From Pardosa pseudoannulata (taxonomy: Eukaryota; Arthropoda; Arachnida; Araneae; Lycosidae), in NCBI GenBank assembly GCA_032207245.1, contig CM063502.1, positions 133,412,073-133,476,072 of the forward strand: a stretch of DNA of 64,000 nucleotides, read 5' to 3'. Positions 1 through 13,676 of this stretch are shown one piece after another. Numbering within the stretch: position 1 is the stretch's first letter; every line of letters starts with the position of its first letter. The notes beneath the pieces are model-generated. The model ran no database searches. It was not told the DNA's origin and saw only the letters and a list, made by a program, of their open reading frames with translations. Position numbers and translations under genes: made by a program.

Positions 1-2015
1 CTAGAGCAACCCAAAGTATAACAAAAAATTAAATAAATTCATGCGACGGATAAAAACTAAAATGTTAAAATCCTGGATAGCAGTTATTTTAAATGCTTAC
101 TAACTTTTTTATATTAACAATAATAATAAAAGGAAATAAAAGCCATATGTACACTATTTGTTGATCGTTGATGCAGGAATTTGGTTATCTAAGGTTAAGA
201 GATACCCAAACTTAGGAATGCAAATGAATTTCCAAAGAACTTCAACATCCATGATAAAAATTTAACTCGATCTTCCAAACTTCTGAACATGATCGAAAAA
301 TTTGATGGTTAAATATTTATATTAGCCACCAAAAGGCAAAATGTATCAGTAATTATTCACCATTTTAGTAGTAACAGCATGTTTCAAGTGTTCTTCACTT
401 TTTTATTTATATATATAAAAAAAGCTAGAGGCGCAGCATTTGATTGAAACCGTACTTTTAGCTATAAAAGTAAACAAAAGGTTCATATATGTAGTTAACC
501 ACAATTTCTTCTAAAGAATTTAACAAAAGTTTCTTGGGACATAAATGACGAACAGTTCTTTTGAAAATCTCCAAGGCAGCAATTATTTGTAACCACAAAC
601 GACAATAAGCAAAAACGACGATGCTAATGACCTGCAAGAATTGTACCAACTCTGATGTCACCTTATGAGGTGGGCCGTTATTTCTGAATTCCTTTGTTTT
701 TATTTTAAAACTAATAAACCATTTCGTTCTTTTTAAAAATCCTGCATGAAAATTAAGCAACAATAAATATCAGGAAAGAAAAGCAATCTATCTTCTTAGA
801 AATGTTGATTTTTATAATTATTAATTTTTTAAAATAAACATCGAAAAAGATTTTAGCAAAGAACTCTGTTCCAACACTGGTTCGGAGTGTTCAAACTGCA
901 ACTTGCGGGGGAATTAACGAAATTTATAAATGAAACAAATACTACTCTGATTAAAATAATTGTAATATTTTTAGATTGTTTTAATGATTTTTATAGTCAT
1001 AATTATTTACAAGTATGTATATTTAATTTTTCTATTATTAATTTATAAAATTATAAATAGTAGCAATAAAATATATAATAATAAGGTATTATTTTAATTT
1101 CCCCCCTAAAAATTACCCACACACATATATGCAATATATAAAAAATTATTGCCACTAAGTCTTTCCAAATTTTCCCAATTTTTCTAATCTTTACTTTGCC
1201 TTTTCTAATCTTTACTTTACAAATTAAAATCAGGGACGTGATACACTGAGATTGCATTCCTTTCACACTTCTCAAAACCAAAATCGGAATTAATAACTGC
1301 TGCGTGTGTCCTTTTCTTTCTCTTTCCTAAACCAGATGTTGATTCTCCCAAGAAAAAATAAAGACCATTTCTTCCTTTATTCCATTGTATTTCCACTTTT
1401 TACTAAAACTTTTACAAAAAACTTTTATTTTTACGTATATAACATAAAATACATTTCGAAATTAAGTACTAAAATTGCATTACGAAATAAGAGCACTGAA
1501 ACTTTCTTAAGCCAGAATTATCATAATTTCAAAGAACATATATGAAATAAAACAGTTTATCAGAATTGATTCAGCAAAGTAAGCAAAAACAAATCATTCT
1601 TTTCGTGCCTAATGGTTTTTCGGTCTCAAAGCGTTACAAAATATAAGGCCACTTTTATTTTTGGAGTAAAGCAGCGATTTTTGTGTTACATTTAGTGGCT
1701 AACTCGAAACTAACCTAATTGGAAAGTTTATAAAAAGGAAAATATAGTAGACATTAGGAAATAAAAGTGATTTTTTTTGGTTAATTAGTGAAATACTTGA
1801 AATGAATTTTCCGAAGTAAAAGAGCGAAACGCTTTATTGAACAAAAAAAAAATCTTCAAATGAACTAAATATGTTCCTTTATAATTCTGAATACTCAAAA
1901 TATTTAAAAGAAAATTACAGAATTTCGTATCGACCAGGCACCAAAAATTATCCTATCAGGAAAAGAAGCTCGGAAAAATAGGCAATTTTTTTTTATCTTG
2001 CAATTAATACAAAGC
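1..2015. other. AT-rich stretch without recognised gene
   Basis: I see no conserved protein domain, RNA gene or clear transposon end here. The short open frames lack family resemblance and coding-like composition. If the lectin gene extends this far upstream, this would be intron or 5' flank. Confidence 0.5.
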
Positions 2016-2518
2016 GGTCGGCGCATAAAATACAACAGACAAGTCAAGAAGTAACTCATGTATAAATAAATGTGTAGTGACGAATAATATAAGAATGTAT
2101 ATGAGACAGTGCCTTAAACCCTCACAGAACTATCTCTGAAAACCACATAGTTAAATTATTTTAATGTTTTAGTTATAAAAATATATGTTTTACATGCATG
2201 ATACGTTGTATTGCAGAATTTCAAGAGATATTTTCATTTTGGTGTTCTTGAGATACAAAAGATTAAAGGTCGGCGCATAAAATACAACAGACAAGTCAAC
2301 ATGTGACTCGTATAAATAAATGTGTACTGACGAATAATATAAGAATGTTTAGGAGACATTGCTTTAAACCATAATAGAACTATCTCTCATAAACACATAG
2401 TTAAATTATTTTAATGTGTTAATTATAAATATATATGTTTTACATGCATAATATTTTGTATTGTAGAATTTCAAGAGATATTTTCATTTCGGTGTTCTTG
2501 AGATACAAAAGATTAAAG
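2016..2518. repeat. Two-copy tandem duplication, ~252-bp unit
   Basis: The block starting GGTCGGCGCATAAAATACAA at 2016 recurs at 2268. Both copies run through the shared phrases TTTTACATGCAT and AATTTCAAGAGATATTTTCA to GATTAAAG. The copies differ by scattered substitutions, so the duplication is not recent. No coding potential is seen. Confidence 0.85.
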
Positions 2519-3225
2519 ATCTAAAAATTTTAAAATAAGGTACTTAAACATACATCCAGGCCAGTAAATAATACACTATACTCAAAGTAAAATTTATAAA
2601 ATTCTTTATTTCTCCTCTTTTAGCAAAATACATTTATCGCAAGAGCATTACAAAAGGTTTTCTAAACATTTATGATAAGTAAATCTTTTGAACACCCTGC
2701 AGTTGGAAATATTTCAAGAAATCCCAGTGGTTGGGTGTGAACGAATGTCTTAAAAGATGATCATAAATACATTTGACATTAATAGATGACAAGAATTAGT
2801 ACATAATACACATTTAATAGTCACATCTTTAAATGCATCAAATTCTTAATTTTATATTCATTTTTATCTCGTAAATCTGGGTTTATCTTTTCCCTTTCTT
2901 CTTTTGTTATAGATCTCTGATTCTTAAAATTAGACACGAAAACATACATTTAAACTAGTAAATAATATTATATTCGCGAAGCGAAGTTTTTAGGAGAAAA
3001 AAGAGAAAATTTGATATTTCTCCTTGCTTCTGCAAAATGCATTTATCTCAAGAGCCTCACAAAAGGTTTTTAGAGCGTATTTCGCTGAGCAATTCTTTTG
3101 AACACCCTGCAGTGGAAATATTTCAAGAAATCCCAATGGTAGGGTGTTAACGAAAACTCCTATGTCTGCAAAAGATGATCGTAACTCCATTTGGCATTGA
3201 CAGAAGACAAGAATCAGCACCTAAA
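2517..3225. repeat. Second local duplication, ~300-bp blocks offset by ~395 bp
   Basis: Block 1 (about 2517-2810) and block 2 (about 2911-3225) share, in order, AAACATACAT, AGTAAATAATA, CAAGAGC, ACAAAAGGTTTT, CTTTTGAACACCCTGCAG and GGAAATATTTCAAGAAATCC. It adjoins the duplication just upstream. A 76-codon open frame on the minus strand of block 2 has no recognised family and is probably fortuitous. Confidence 0.75.
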
Positions 3226-3592
3226 GGATTAAAAAATAATCCTCCCAACTCCCACCTTGTTCTTCTGGAATGACAGGCTACTCCCTCCCTGGCGGTATCA
3301 TCACGATGTGTTAAGAGGAGCAACAAATAATAAAACTACCCAAATAAAATATTTTTCATATTTTTTTTGTGGTCGTACCTCGCTTTCGAGAGAGGCTGCT
3401 TGACCCGATAAACCTGACATCATTTGTCAGTTACTGGAGATGTTCCATGTCTTTAGCACTCTCTCTTGCAATCAAACAATCTAAAGCTCCTGATTTCATA
3501 CTTTTACCCTTATTTATGAGCTTTCGAGGTTGTTGCATTTGTTGTGCTGGCTTTTGTATGGGCACTGTATTCAGCTCATTTTTTCTTCATCA

Positions 3593-3982
<390 letters not shown>

Positions 3983-4552
3983 TCCCAGCCTCTAAATATA
4001 TATGTAATATATCAAAATTATTTAACTTTAACTTTTCCTTAAAAACCTCCTCTCTCCCATTCTAATTCTTTAAAATCTTTTTCCCAGCCTCTAAATCTCT
4101 TAATCAAAAGAACTTCCTCGACTTAAAATTCTTTCGATACATTTCCCAAAGCTTTCTGTCCTATAGATGTAAATTATCTGTCTATTCAACACGTTTTCCA
4201 GCTGTCGCCTTCAAATAACGCGCCGTTTTTCCTGATCTTAACACTTAAATTCGCTGAGTAAGTCTCTTGTCCCTTGGGAAAATTCTTTCTGTCTTCGCTC
4301 TTGGGTGCACCTCTGTTCCAGCAGAGGGAGTTTTGCGTCTTTCTTTTGTCTGTCGTTGACTAGTAAAGATGTCCTTTTTAGCAGTTCTAAAATAAAGTTT
4401 TAATTACACTTGTGCCGTTCTCTTCAATGGAGGCCAGACTGCATCGTTATTACTGCTAGCTGTTAGGCTTTCTTCTTGTGCAGTAGTCCTGGTAAGTAAA
4501 AATAATAGGGGCTATGGCTTCACCTTATCTAGAAGGTTTATAATTCCTGTAT
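3983..4552. other. Pyrimidine-rich segment, LTR-like in places
   Basis: This stretch is richer in C+T than its surroundings. It carries AATAAA at 4391-4396 followed by a mixed-composition tail. The phrase TTCCCAGCCTCTAAAT occurs at about 3983 and again at about 4082. Together this loosely resembles a solo LTR or its 3' part, but no paired LTR, primer-binding site or gag/pol sequence is seen. Confidence 0.25.
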
Positions 4553-4619
4553 TACACACACACACACATACACACACATACACACACACATACACACAAA
4601 CACACACACACACACACAT

Positions 4620-4689
<70 letters not shown>
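4553..4689. repeat. Compound (CA)n-(TA)n microsatellite
   Basis: A CA-rich tract, interrupted by TACA units, passes directly into a TA tract. Open frames here are repeat artefacts. Confidence 0.95.
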
Positions 4690-4693
<4 letters not shown>

Positions 4694-5716
4694 CTTTGAA
4701 CTTTCCAGAGTTAACTATGAGGTCCATCTCTCTACTTTTAAGTGGATTACTATACAAATATCATAAATATTAACAGCACTATATCTGCACAACACAATGG
4801 TTTTGTTACTTTAAAACGGTATTTGTAAATACCTTCTTCTTAAAGAGCCTTTTCTCATTCTATAATTTCATATTATACTTTTCAGGTATGTTGCAAGTTA
4901 TTTCAGAAATTTTTAGTTTGCAGTAAACCAAAAAATGTTAAGAAACTTTTTTGGGAGATGAGTTAAAAATAATATTGCCCTTTGATTTAATTAACTATGC
5001 ACATACATGAAATATTAAACTTTGAAAGTCATTTCAGTGAATTCACGAATTTATCACTAATTGTCAATATGTATACTTGCATGTAGAGGCATTTTCATTT
5101 CATTCGCAATTAAAAATCTATATAATTTATTATTAAAATTAATTGCATGACCAGCTGATATTTTTAATAGTTTCTATTTATGTGGCTTCGTGATTAGAAA
5201 AGGCGAATGATTCAGGAGATTAAGTAGGAGCAGAAATCCATTAGGAATTAGAGTGAATCAATTTTCCCGAGTAAATGAAAACACGAATTCCGTCTAATAG
5301 ATTTTTAAACATTTTGGTATCTAAGTAACTTTGTGCATTTTGTAGTTCTATATAATCTTCAATTATTTTCAATGATTATTTGCAATAAAGTTGTTATTAT
5401 TTGAATAAAAATGCCTCACAAGGTAATGAAAAAAATTAATATAATTATTTCTCACTATAAATATTCTCGTTTAGTCTACATGAATCAGTTTATTTATCAA
5501 TATTATTTGACTTATGATATACTTAGTTTTTTGTTTGAATCTAATGCTATTCAACTTCTCTTTTTACTTCTTTTTTAAACAATAATATTCTATATATATA
5601 CATTTCTCGTGAACCTAAACTGAGATAGTTCATTTCAAGCCTGGAATTTAAAACACTCAATGGGATTCGAACTGCATTATATTCCAGTTCAATCCACGCA
5701 CGTACGCAATCAAGCG

Positions 5717-5719
<3 letters not shown>
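4690..5719. other. AT-rich stretch, nothing recognised
   Basis: No domain-bearing frame, RNA gene or transposon end is recognised between the two compound microsatellites. Confidence 0.5.

Positions 5720-5789
<70 letters not shown>
5720..5789. repeat. Compound (CA)n-(TA)n microsatellite
   Basis: A clean CA run followed by a TA run, the same order and orientation as the locus at 4553-4689. An (AAT)n run lies just downstream at about 5875-5893. Confidence 0.95.
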
Positions 5790-5792
<3 letters not shown>

Positions 5793-5901
5793 TGAAAACT
5801 GAACGTAATTATTGCAGTTATTATTATTCACATCAATAATAAAATAATTAAAAATTTATAAATATGCATAAATACTAATAATAATAATAATAAACCAATG
5901 G

Positions 5902-5904
<3 letters not shown>

Positions 5905-5957
<53 letters not shown>
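5905..5957. repeat. (TA)n microsatellite
   Basis: A perfect TA dinucleotide run. Confidence 0.95.
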
Positions 5958-5963
<6 letters not shown>

Positions 5964-6128
5964 ATGTGTAGAATTTGTTTGAATTATCATTTTGGCAATT
6001 TCCGCCATGGGTCGCTATTTGACTACCCCTGGTTTATATAAATAAACCATCAAGCATTCACATTTGAGTGTTTACGGGAATTCAGATAGATTTAGTTATT
6101 CAAACACAGTCCAATTCATCACTCATAT

Positions 6129-6305
6129 GGTTTGGTTTGGCTTGGAGCCGTACTACGGTCAACTTTTTTGCTACACGAGAGCTACTGGGACCGGAACCTA
6201 CTGCTTAATATCGATTCCTATGAAAATCCATGACATCATAGTGATTCGTACCCTCGAACTCCGGTACCAAAGAGCAGAGAGTAACCATTCGACCATCGTT
6301 CGGCT
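6129..6305 (-). mobile_element. tRNA-derived SINE, degenerate full-length copy
   Basis: Read on the minus strand it starts with GCCGAACGATGG, keeps a degenerate B box (GAGGGTACGAATCAC against GGTTCGANTCC), continues through the family body (AAGCAGTAGGTTCC, GCTCTCGTGTAGCAAAAA) and ends in a CCAAACCAAACC tail. The flanks share AATTCAT with further partial matches, suggesting a decayed target-site duplication. It belongs to the same family as the copy at 14469-14664. Confidence 0.8.
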
Positions 6306-7110
6306 AATTCATTTCTAGAATTGGGATTAATTCTTGTCTGTTATGCCCCACTGAGCAATTTATAGTGAATATATCAGGTTTCTACATGGATGTTGAAAGG
6401 ATTTGAGCTATATACATTTATATTTGCCTGAGAAACGATATACATTCCGATGTGTACGGTACATTTATTTTCTACTGAAATACACTAATCTTTGTATAGA
6501 AATTCCGGAATCCTTGACTTTGAGGTCTGACTCTGAGATTTTGTCTGTCATTAGCTTGAAGGCATTTTACTCTGCTCGAAATTTTTCCTGGCCAACTTGT
6601 CAACCATGTTGTGCTCTAGGCAATTATTAAGGCTCTTACAGGCAAAATATAACTCTACCTCTAGTAAAGCTTAAGATGAAGAGTTGATTAAAAAGAATAT
6701 TAATATACTTGCTGTTTAAAAAGTCTGAAATCTTTTAATCATATCCTTTATAACACGCTATTATTTCTACAAAACTTATAGTTTTTAATTTCACACCAGC
6801 AAATTTTTGTACTTATTAGTTTTTCTCTGATTATTTAACTTTTATTTAAATAAAAGATTCTTTAAGGGGTTTTACTATTTATGCGATCAATCTTAAAAGT
6901 TTTGGACCCTTATTACATTTTTTATTAAAATAATAATTTTGTTAATTATGCTCATTTCATAACTTTTTATAGAAAGTATGATGATGCTATGGGATCATAT
7001 ATTTTTTGCATTCTTATTTTAAAATATTTTTTAACGTTCTCAAAGAATTTAGAAAGGAACGTTTTTGTTTTAGGTAAAATTTAATTTAGAAATATTTTTA
7101 TTTGTTTCAG
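6306..7110. other. Flank/intron upstream of the first recognised lectin exon
   Basis: AT-rich with no signal-peptide exon that I could recognise. It ends in a good splice acceptor (TTTTTATTTGTTTCAG) at 7110, so the part nearest the exon is intron. Confidence 0.6.
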
Positions 7111-8387
7111 GAAAACTTGACAGTTTATCTACTACTGATACCGGGAAAAGAATACGAAGCATAGAGACAACCCTCACATCTTTATTAACAAAGGTAGCTG
7201 ATATTAATAAGAAAAGTCAACTCCTGAGCGAGATACATCAAGATAATGATGCTCGTAAAGATATTCTTCAGAGGATATCCCGGAGTTTGGAAGAAATGGG
7301 ACGTAAACAATCTGTTACAAGCGGAAAGAAAGGTGATACAGAAATTGAACGCTTGGATAAGCTTTCAGAAAATGTCCAAGCCCTTTTTCAGATATTTGGA
7401 GGAATGAATAGAAAAATTGATGACTTACAGACCCGAGTAGAAAGAATGCCCAATGTTTGTCCAACGAGTGATTTGAAATTTTTCATTACTAAAAAGATTG
7501 ACTCTCTAACGGCTTCGACAGCATTGCTCTCTGAATGTCTTGAATGCGACAGAGAATCTTTGAAGGATGTTCTTCACTCTTTCTTGCGACATCCGTTAGA
7601 TAATGTTGCTAAAAAATGCAGCTCGGGAGACACTGAGAGAGGTGTTGGTAGGATATTAGAATCTAAATGGAAAGATATGATAGATTCTGTGCAGTCGCTT
7701 ATACATATCAAACTGGAAAGTTTCAATGCAAAATTAGAAGAAGCGATACAAGAATGTAATTGCTTGAACGAAAAAAATGCTAGATATACTGCACATGATA
7801 TAGCATATTCTCATGATACTCCACAAGAACTTAGAGCTGCTGCTAAGGAAGATGCGAATACTCCAAGAGAAACGCCTGGAAGAATATTTAGAAAGTTGTG
7901 GAGAAAGATGACTGAACCAATTAATAAAGTTGGAGAAAAAATTGAATCACTGGCTCAGACTATTGAAATATCAAATCAAAGACATCATAATGAAACCCTT
8001 TCAAAGCTCAGAGAGTGGACCGGAAAATCTAAAGGCGGTGATTCGTGTTCAAAGCAGATTAATAATCTGGTCAATACATCAAAAGATACAAATCAACGAC
8101 TTGGATACATAGAATCCCGTCAGCTGAATATGCAGAATTCTGTGTCGAAGATTTTATCAGAAGTTGAAAGGGTTAAAAGCACAATTCAAGTTGGGAATTC
8201 TGCCTTTATCCCTGGAGTAACGGATGCCTACATCGAAGGACCAGTTGAAGGTTATTTGGCTACGAGTTGTGCAGATCTCCAGACTCAAGGAACAGTAAGA
8301 AATGGCATTTATACAATCAAACCGAAAGATGCACCTGAACCTTTCTTGGCATACTGCGATCTCGAAACCGAGGGAGGAGGCTGGACG
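7111..8387 (+). CDS. Fibrinogen-domain lectin (tachylectin-5/ficolin-like), coiled-coil exon
   Basis: First recognised exon of a fibrinogen-related lectin, expected to be secreted and to bind acetylated sugars on microbes. The acceptor TTTGTTTCAG precedes 7111. The first two bases finish a split codon and the frame stays open to GGCTGGACG|GTAAGT at 8387/8388. Numbering residues from the first whole codon (7113), residues 1 to about 370 are charged, Leu/Ile-rich and low in Gly and Pro, as in a coiled-coil stalk, with Cys clusters near CLECD and QECNC that could cross-link subunits. The fibrinogen domain begins near residue 382 (SCADL, Cys386; then NGIYTI, YCDLETEGGGWT). The 5' end, including any signal peptide, lies in exon(s) not identified here. 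Usual tachylectin-5 proteins lack so long an N-terminal region. The domain call is firm; sugar binding is inferred. Confidence 0.9.
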
Positions 8388-11300
8388 GTAAGTTTCCTTC
8401 TAAATTTCTTTGATTCTTAAAATATATTCACTATGACAATCAGTATAATAATTTTTAAAAAAATCACATAAGTGCATATATCAAAAGAGAACATTCTTTG
8501 CTCAGTAGTTAGATTATTTTTTTCTCCAATTCATTATCACGAGTTTTATTATCAGTATATATTCAATAGTAATTTGATTACTTTCCGTTCAAGTGCTGTA
8601 TTTCATTCAGGAGTATTAAATCATTGTATAGGGCACAAATTTAACAATGCAAAAACTTTTAAGGTAATACAAAAATCATTTACATTGACGTTGAAAAATT
8701 TTGTTCCTTTTATATGAACTAAGATATATATTGTGTAAAAGTGTTGAAAAAAGCTTTTCCATATAAAATTATTCACACCATTCTATAAGTACGATCTTTT
8801 ATAAATAGCTTTATAGCATTAAAGTCCCTCCTCACGACCATCAGAGTATGTCATATCTTTTGAATCTAGGTGCATCACTGTCCATACTTGCATCGGCTTA
8901 CTTCCAGATATTTTATTGTTTTTTATAAATTTCTTAGAAAACCTTTCATCCGATTAAGATTAATATGAATGAGCATAAGAAAATTTATAGTTTATTGTTT
9001 TAACATTAATCTACGGGTAGAATTTATAAAATCTGCGGAATTCTGGTAGAATTTAGGATAGCATTCTTGACCGAAGGATATAAATTGTTTTAGGTTGTAG
9101 ACAAATTTTACAGGTGCACTGGATATTGGGCGAGATTTTAGAATACAGATGGGCTACACCTACGTAAACTCTTTTTCGAGTATTTTTGACCATCAAATTT
9201 TTACATCAACTTTTTGAAACCCCATTAGTCACAGACTTGAGTTTTAATGCAAAGAATGCTTTAAGTTTAAGCAATGAATTTTTATAATATTAAAAATGAG
9301 GGGAAAGCAAATACCAGCTGTTGCATTATTATGGTATCATATAAAATGACACCCTTGAATGTGCAATAATTTAGAAGGGTGTACAACATGAGTGTAAAAA
9401 TTACTGATCCATGGTATAAAAGCGTTTATTAGTTAAAGTTCACAACATGAAATGACTCGATAAGATTGGATTGTAAAAATAAATATTTTGAAAATTCATT
9501 GCTTAGACCATGTAATAGAAACTTTCTTCACACTTTGAACTAAAATTATAAAATTTTGTAATTTGTTTTAAGTTCAGAGTTTATATTACAAGTACTACAT
9601 CTTTCTTATCTCATGCTCCTTAAGCTGTCGGATTATTAATATATTGATTTTGATGATAAATGTTTATCTAATTATGAGTAAATGAATATTTATTTATATG
9701 CCCTTACGAACACATTCCCACAATAAAGGACTGAACTACACAATACTTATTTTTGTTACGTACAGGTACTCAACCTGATATTTCCATTTGTAAAAATGTC
9801 AAGGATGTAATTTATTCTAAATTACTAAAAGATGGGATACATTGACCTGATACACATCGATGGAACACTTACATGTTCACTACGAGTATAAAAACTACTG
9901 ATCCATGATATCAAAAATCTTCCAACGTTTGAAGTTTAGCAACTCGTGAAATAATATCCGAAGTTTAAAGTTATATATTATATACTAGAATTTTTAAACA
10001 TGCTTTATAGATCCATGAAGTTAGATAATTTTGGACGCCAATCTAACCGCTACATTTTCACAAACTTGAGAACCTTCTTCTGATTCTTATCACAATTCCT
10101 TTTTAGGCAGTTTTATAATCAATAGAAATTTCATTGCTCAGATTTCAACGGAAATACACATTTTCAATATACCTGAATGGATATTGACAAGTTTCAGTGC
10201 TGCGTCTGTATGGACCTACAAGGAAACTCTAATTTTGAAACATTAAATATCCATTTTGACTTTTCCTGAAATGGTTATGACTGGTTTCACCTTGACGTCT
10301 GTATGTACGTGTCTCGCATAACTCAAAAGCGTTTAGCTGTAGACGGTTGCAATTTTTACGATAAAGAAGAACGTTAGGAACAATAACTAGTGAAGAATAC
10401 AAATAATATATATAATTTAAAAATGAAAAGTAATTGCAACATTACTAGCTTTACGGTAAAACAATAAAAATCCAACAGTTATGTTACAAAGGTTACGAGA
10501 AAAGTTACTGTTAGATTACCCGAAAAGCTCAAAATAAATACTTCAAGAAAATAAATTATCTATGTTGTTAAAAATTAAGAATAAAGCTAAAAGTGTTGAA
10601 TGTTGTTACAATAACGATTAATACTAAAAAAAAAAGGGACAACCCCAAAGGTTTCATAAGTGAAACTGAATTTTGCTAAGGTATAGAGTCTATGAGATAT
10701 ACGTTTTATTCCAAATTTTCCCGATCCCCCTCAAATATAATCTAAATAAGATTATGCTGGGAAAATAAAATTTGGCAGCTGTAATGCTAGTGCCCAGCTC
10801 TTCGATATATACTACTGGCATTATTTTAATTTCCATTTTATTGACTGTAACTATACTAAAAAGAAAAAAAAAATAGTGTCTGTAAAGATATTGAAAAAAT
10901 TCATGAAAAATGCTTACATGTTGAATCTATTTAAGAAAGTAAGGTTTCATCATGTAATTTCAAGGAAAGCAAATTTTTGTAACACTAAAAAATATTCTGT
11001 TTATCTCATCAGGGTGAAGTCGTTAACACAAGTTAGAGATAATAGGATTGGATCATATTTTTAATCTACAAGCTGACTGGTGACACAATGCTGCTCGAGC
11101 TTTTTGTAAGGCACGAAACCATCTGATTTGACAAAAGGCTCAGAGCGAACTAACTCTTTTCGATGCAGGGATTAATTTGACTTTTTACTTCATAGATTCC
11201 CAAGATGGAACTTTTCAGTGAGCTTTCAGGGGTCCGTTTCTTTTTCCTAAATCCTTTTTCTCTATTGATCCCAGAATGCACTAGCCTCGATTCAGAGTCA

Positions 11301-11570
11301 AAAACCGAGGTCTGGACTCTCGTCTCAGTACTAGAGAGTTTTAAAATACCAATGACTTTTTAATCTTAGAAAGAATGTCAAACATGATTATTCTATGTAG
11401 AGTTTTTTTATGTTAACTTGGCTGGACAGTTTAGAATTGTATAAAATCAAGTATTTGTTATCGAGTATTTATTATCCTACAAATAGGATACGTTCCTAGT
11501 TTGTGTGGTCCTCTTGAAAACATCACTTATTAAATCAAGAAAAAGGGGTTATACATAGATATTTTTTTTT

Positions 11571-11587
11571 CTCTCTCTGTCTCTCCC

Positions 11588-11679
<92 letters not shown>
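11571..11679. repeat. (CT)n/(CTAT)n-(TA)n compound microsatellite
   Basis: A CT-rich run passes into CTAT tetranucleotides and then a pure TA run. It is followed by GGGCCGGTGTTAGTAAGCGA, which loosely resembles a hAT-type terminus, but no partner end was found. Confidence 0.95.
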
Positions 11680-11682
<3 letters not shown>

Positions 11683-12246
11683 CCGGTGTTAGTAAGCGAG
11701 GAAGTGGTGTAGGCAGTAGCACTTATTAGTCTTAAGGATCTATGTTTCAAAATAAACAAAAATGGAGTTGGTGCATTATTCAAATACTCCTTCCAAGTTG
11801 TATAATGATAAGGTAACTAAAGCTTTTCATTTTTTTTTGTTTAGAGACAGAGAGAGTTTTTATCGAAAATATTTTTTGAAAAAACTCATTTCAGTTTCCC
11901 TCTACTCTTTTACGTGTAGCAGTTATGGTCGTTACAAGCTTTCGTTAGTATTTAAGGAATACTTACCTTTTTTTTCAATGGGGAAATATTTCACTTTGCT
12001 AGATGAAGGTCCTATTCAAAATACATGCTTGGATATATTATTCAGCGGGAGCCTTTATTTGTTCTCTCTCTAAGGATTTATTATATACATAAAGATTTAC
12101 TTTCTTTATGCAAAAATATCGTGTTAAAATAGTAGGTGGCAAAATACGATTTCATTTTGGTTTCGGTTAAGTTGATTAACTGTAGAATCCTTATTGCTAA
12201 CGATCGGACAAATACCTTGAACGCAAAAAGCTAATATTCCAGAAAT

Positions 12247-12352
<106 letters not shown>

Positions 12353-13676
12353 AGCGATTTTGGTCAGTGATTCTCATCAAGATTTTTCCAATGTCAAATC
12401 AGCTATTAGAATTTATAAAACACCCCTCCGTTGACAAATAATCTTTCTTTGTAGTTATATTGTAATGGAGTAGCCTCTCAGCAAGCTAGCATTCCTGCAT
12501 ATTAAAATATCATATATTTCAAGCATAATATTTTATAAAATAAACTGAAAAATATGTATTATGAAACAATATTAAAAATATTTGTCACTATAATTCTGCA
12601 TCTTAAGTCCAAACTTATACCAAAATTGTATTTGTATGTTGTTAAACTAAAAAATCCCTCCAGTTCTTTGATTATCTTTCTTGTTTCAATTTAGATAATG
12701 CACATTTAAAAGAAGAATAGAAAGTACGGATTAAATTTTAAAATATTCATAAGCAATTAGTTTCATTTTTTAATCTTTAGAAACTTCTGCAACTTTTCTT
12801 TGGAGTAAAACTTATTTAATGGATTACTTGAGCATTGACTTAATATTTTAACTATTACATACATAGTTAACCTCAAAAGACATTCATGTTTTTAAAAATT
12901 GCGACACTTTAGATAATTTTTTAGAGTGCAAAATATTTACTAGTTATATACTCACAAATCATCAGAAACATGTTGAATATATATGGACACATGTCCATAA
13001 GCATTCAGTGAATAATTTTTGAAATCTATTCTAGTGGATTCACTATCTCATCTATAGTGAAGACCATCATACAAACAAACAGGATGGGACGCTTACCATG
13101 ATAGTTGTAAGTAGGAAGTTAAGCCATATAGGAATACAGAAATACAAAATGGGTTGGACAACATGATTCCCCTGGCTTTGCCATTATCATGCGATATCGA
13201 TCAAGGGCGTATAAAACTGAAAGTGAAAATAAGAAGGCAAGATAGGAAATAAATCTGGATATATCAGTTCATTAAATAGAACAAAATGGATAGAAATTTA
13301 GGAAAATAATATTTTTGCAGCTAGAGTCCAATTGCTCAGTACAACGGCAGAAGGAAAAAGTAAGAGATTTCTAAAATCAGGAGATCCCGAGTTTATTTTC
13401 CATGAACTAATTTGTGTGGCTATTGGTTGCAACACGGATCTGAAGTTTAGATGGCCAATTTAGAAAATGTTAAATATTTCTAAGATTTTATAGAAAAATT
13501 GGAACAGTATGGGATATTCATGCAATGTCGAAGAATTCCCTCAATTTATATCATGTTCTGGAGGTGGATGAATTTTTTTCCTCTACTGGCTCCGTGTCTC
13601 CCTCGCAGCGAGGCTAGTTAGATGGACAAATAGATTGACAGGTTAATTTTGTACGTTCTTTGTGTATTAAAATATA

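Noticed and set aside
7287..8420. The lectin frame taken as starting at 7287 and ending at 8420
   Set aside because: The codon at 7287 is TTG and the frame is open back to the acceptor at 7110. The 3' end runs past the GTAAGT donor at 8388 into intron.
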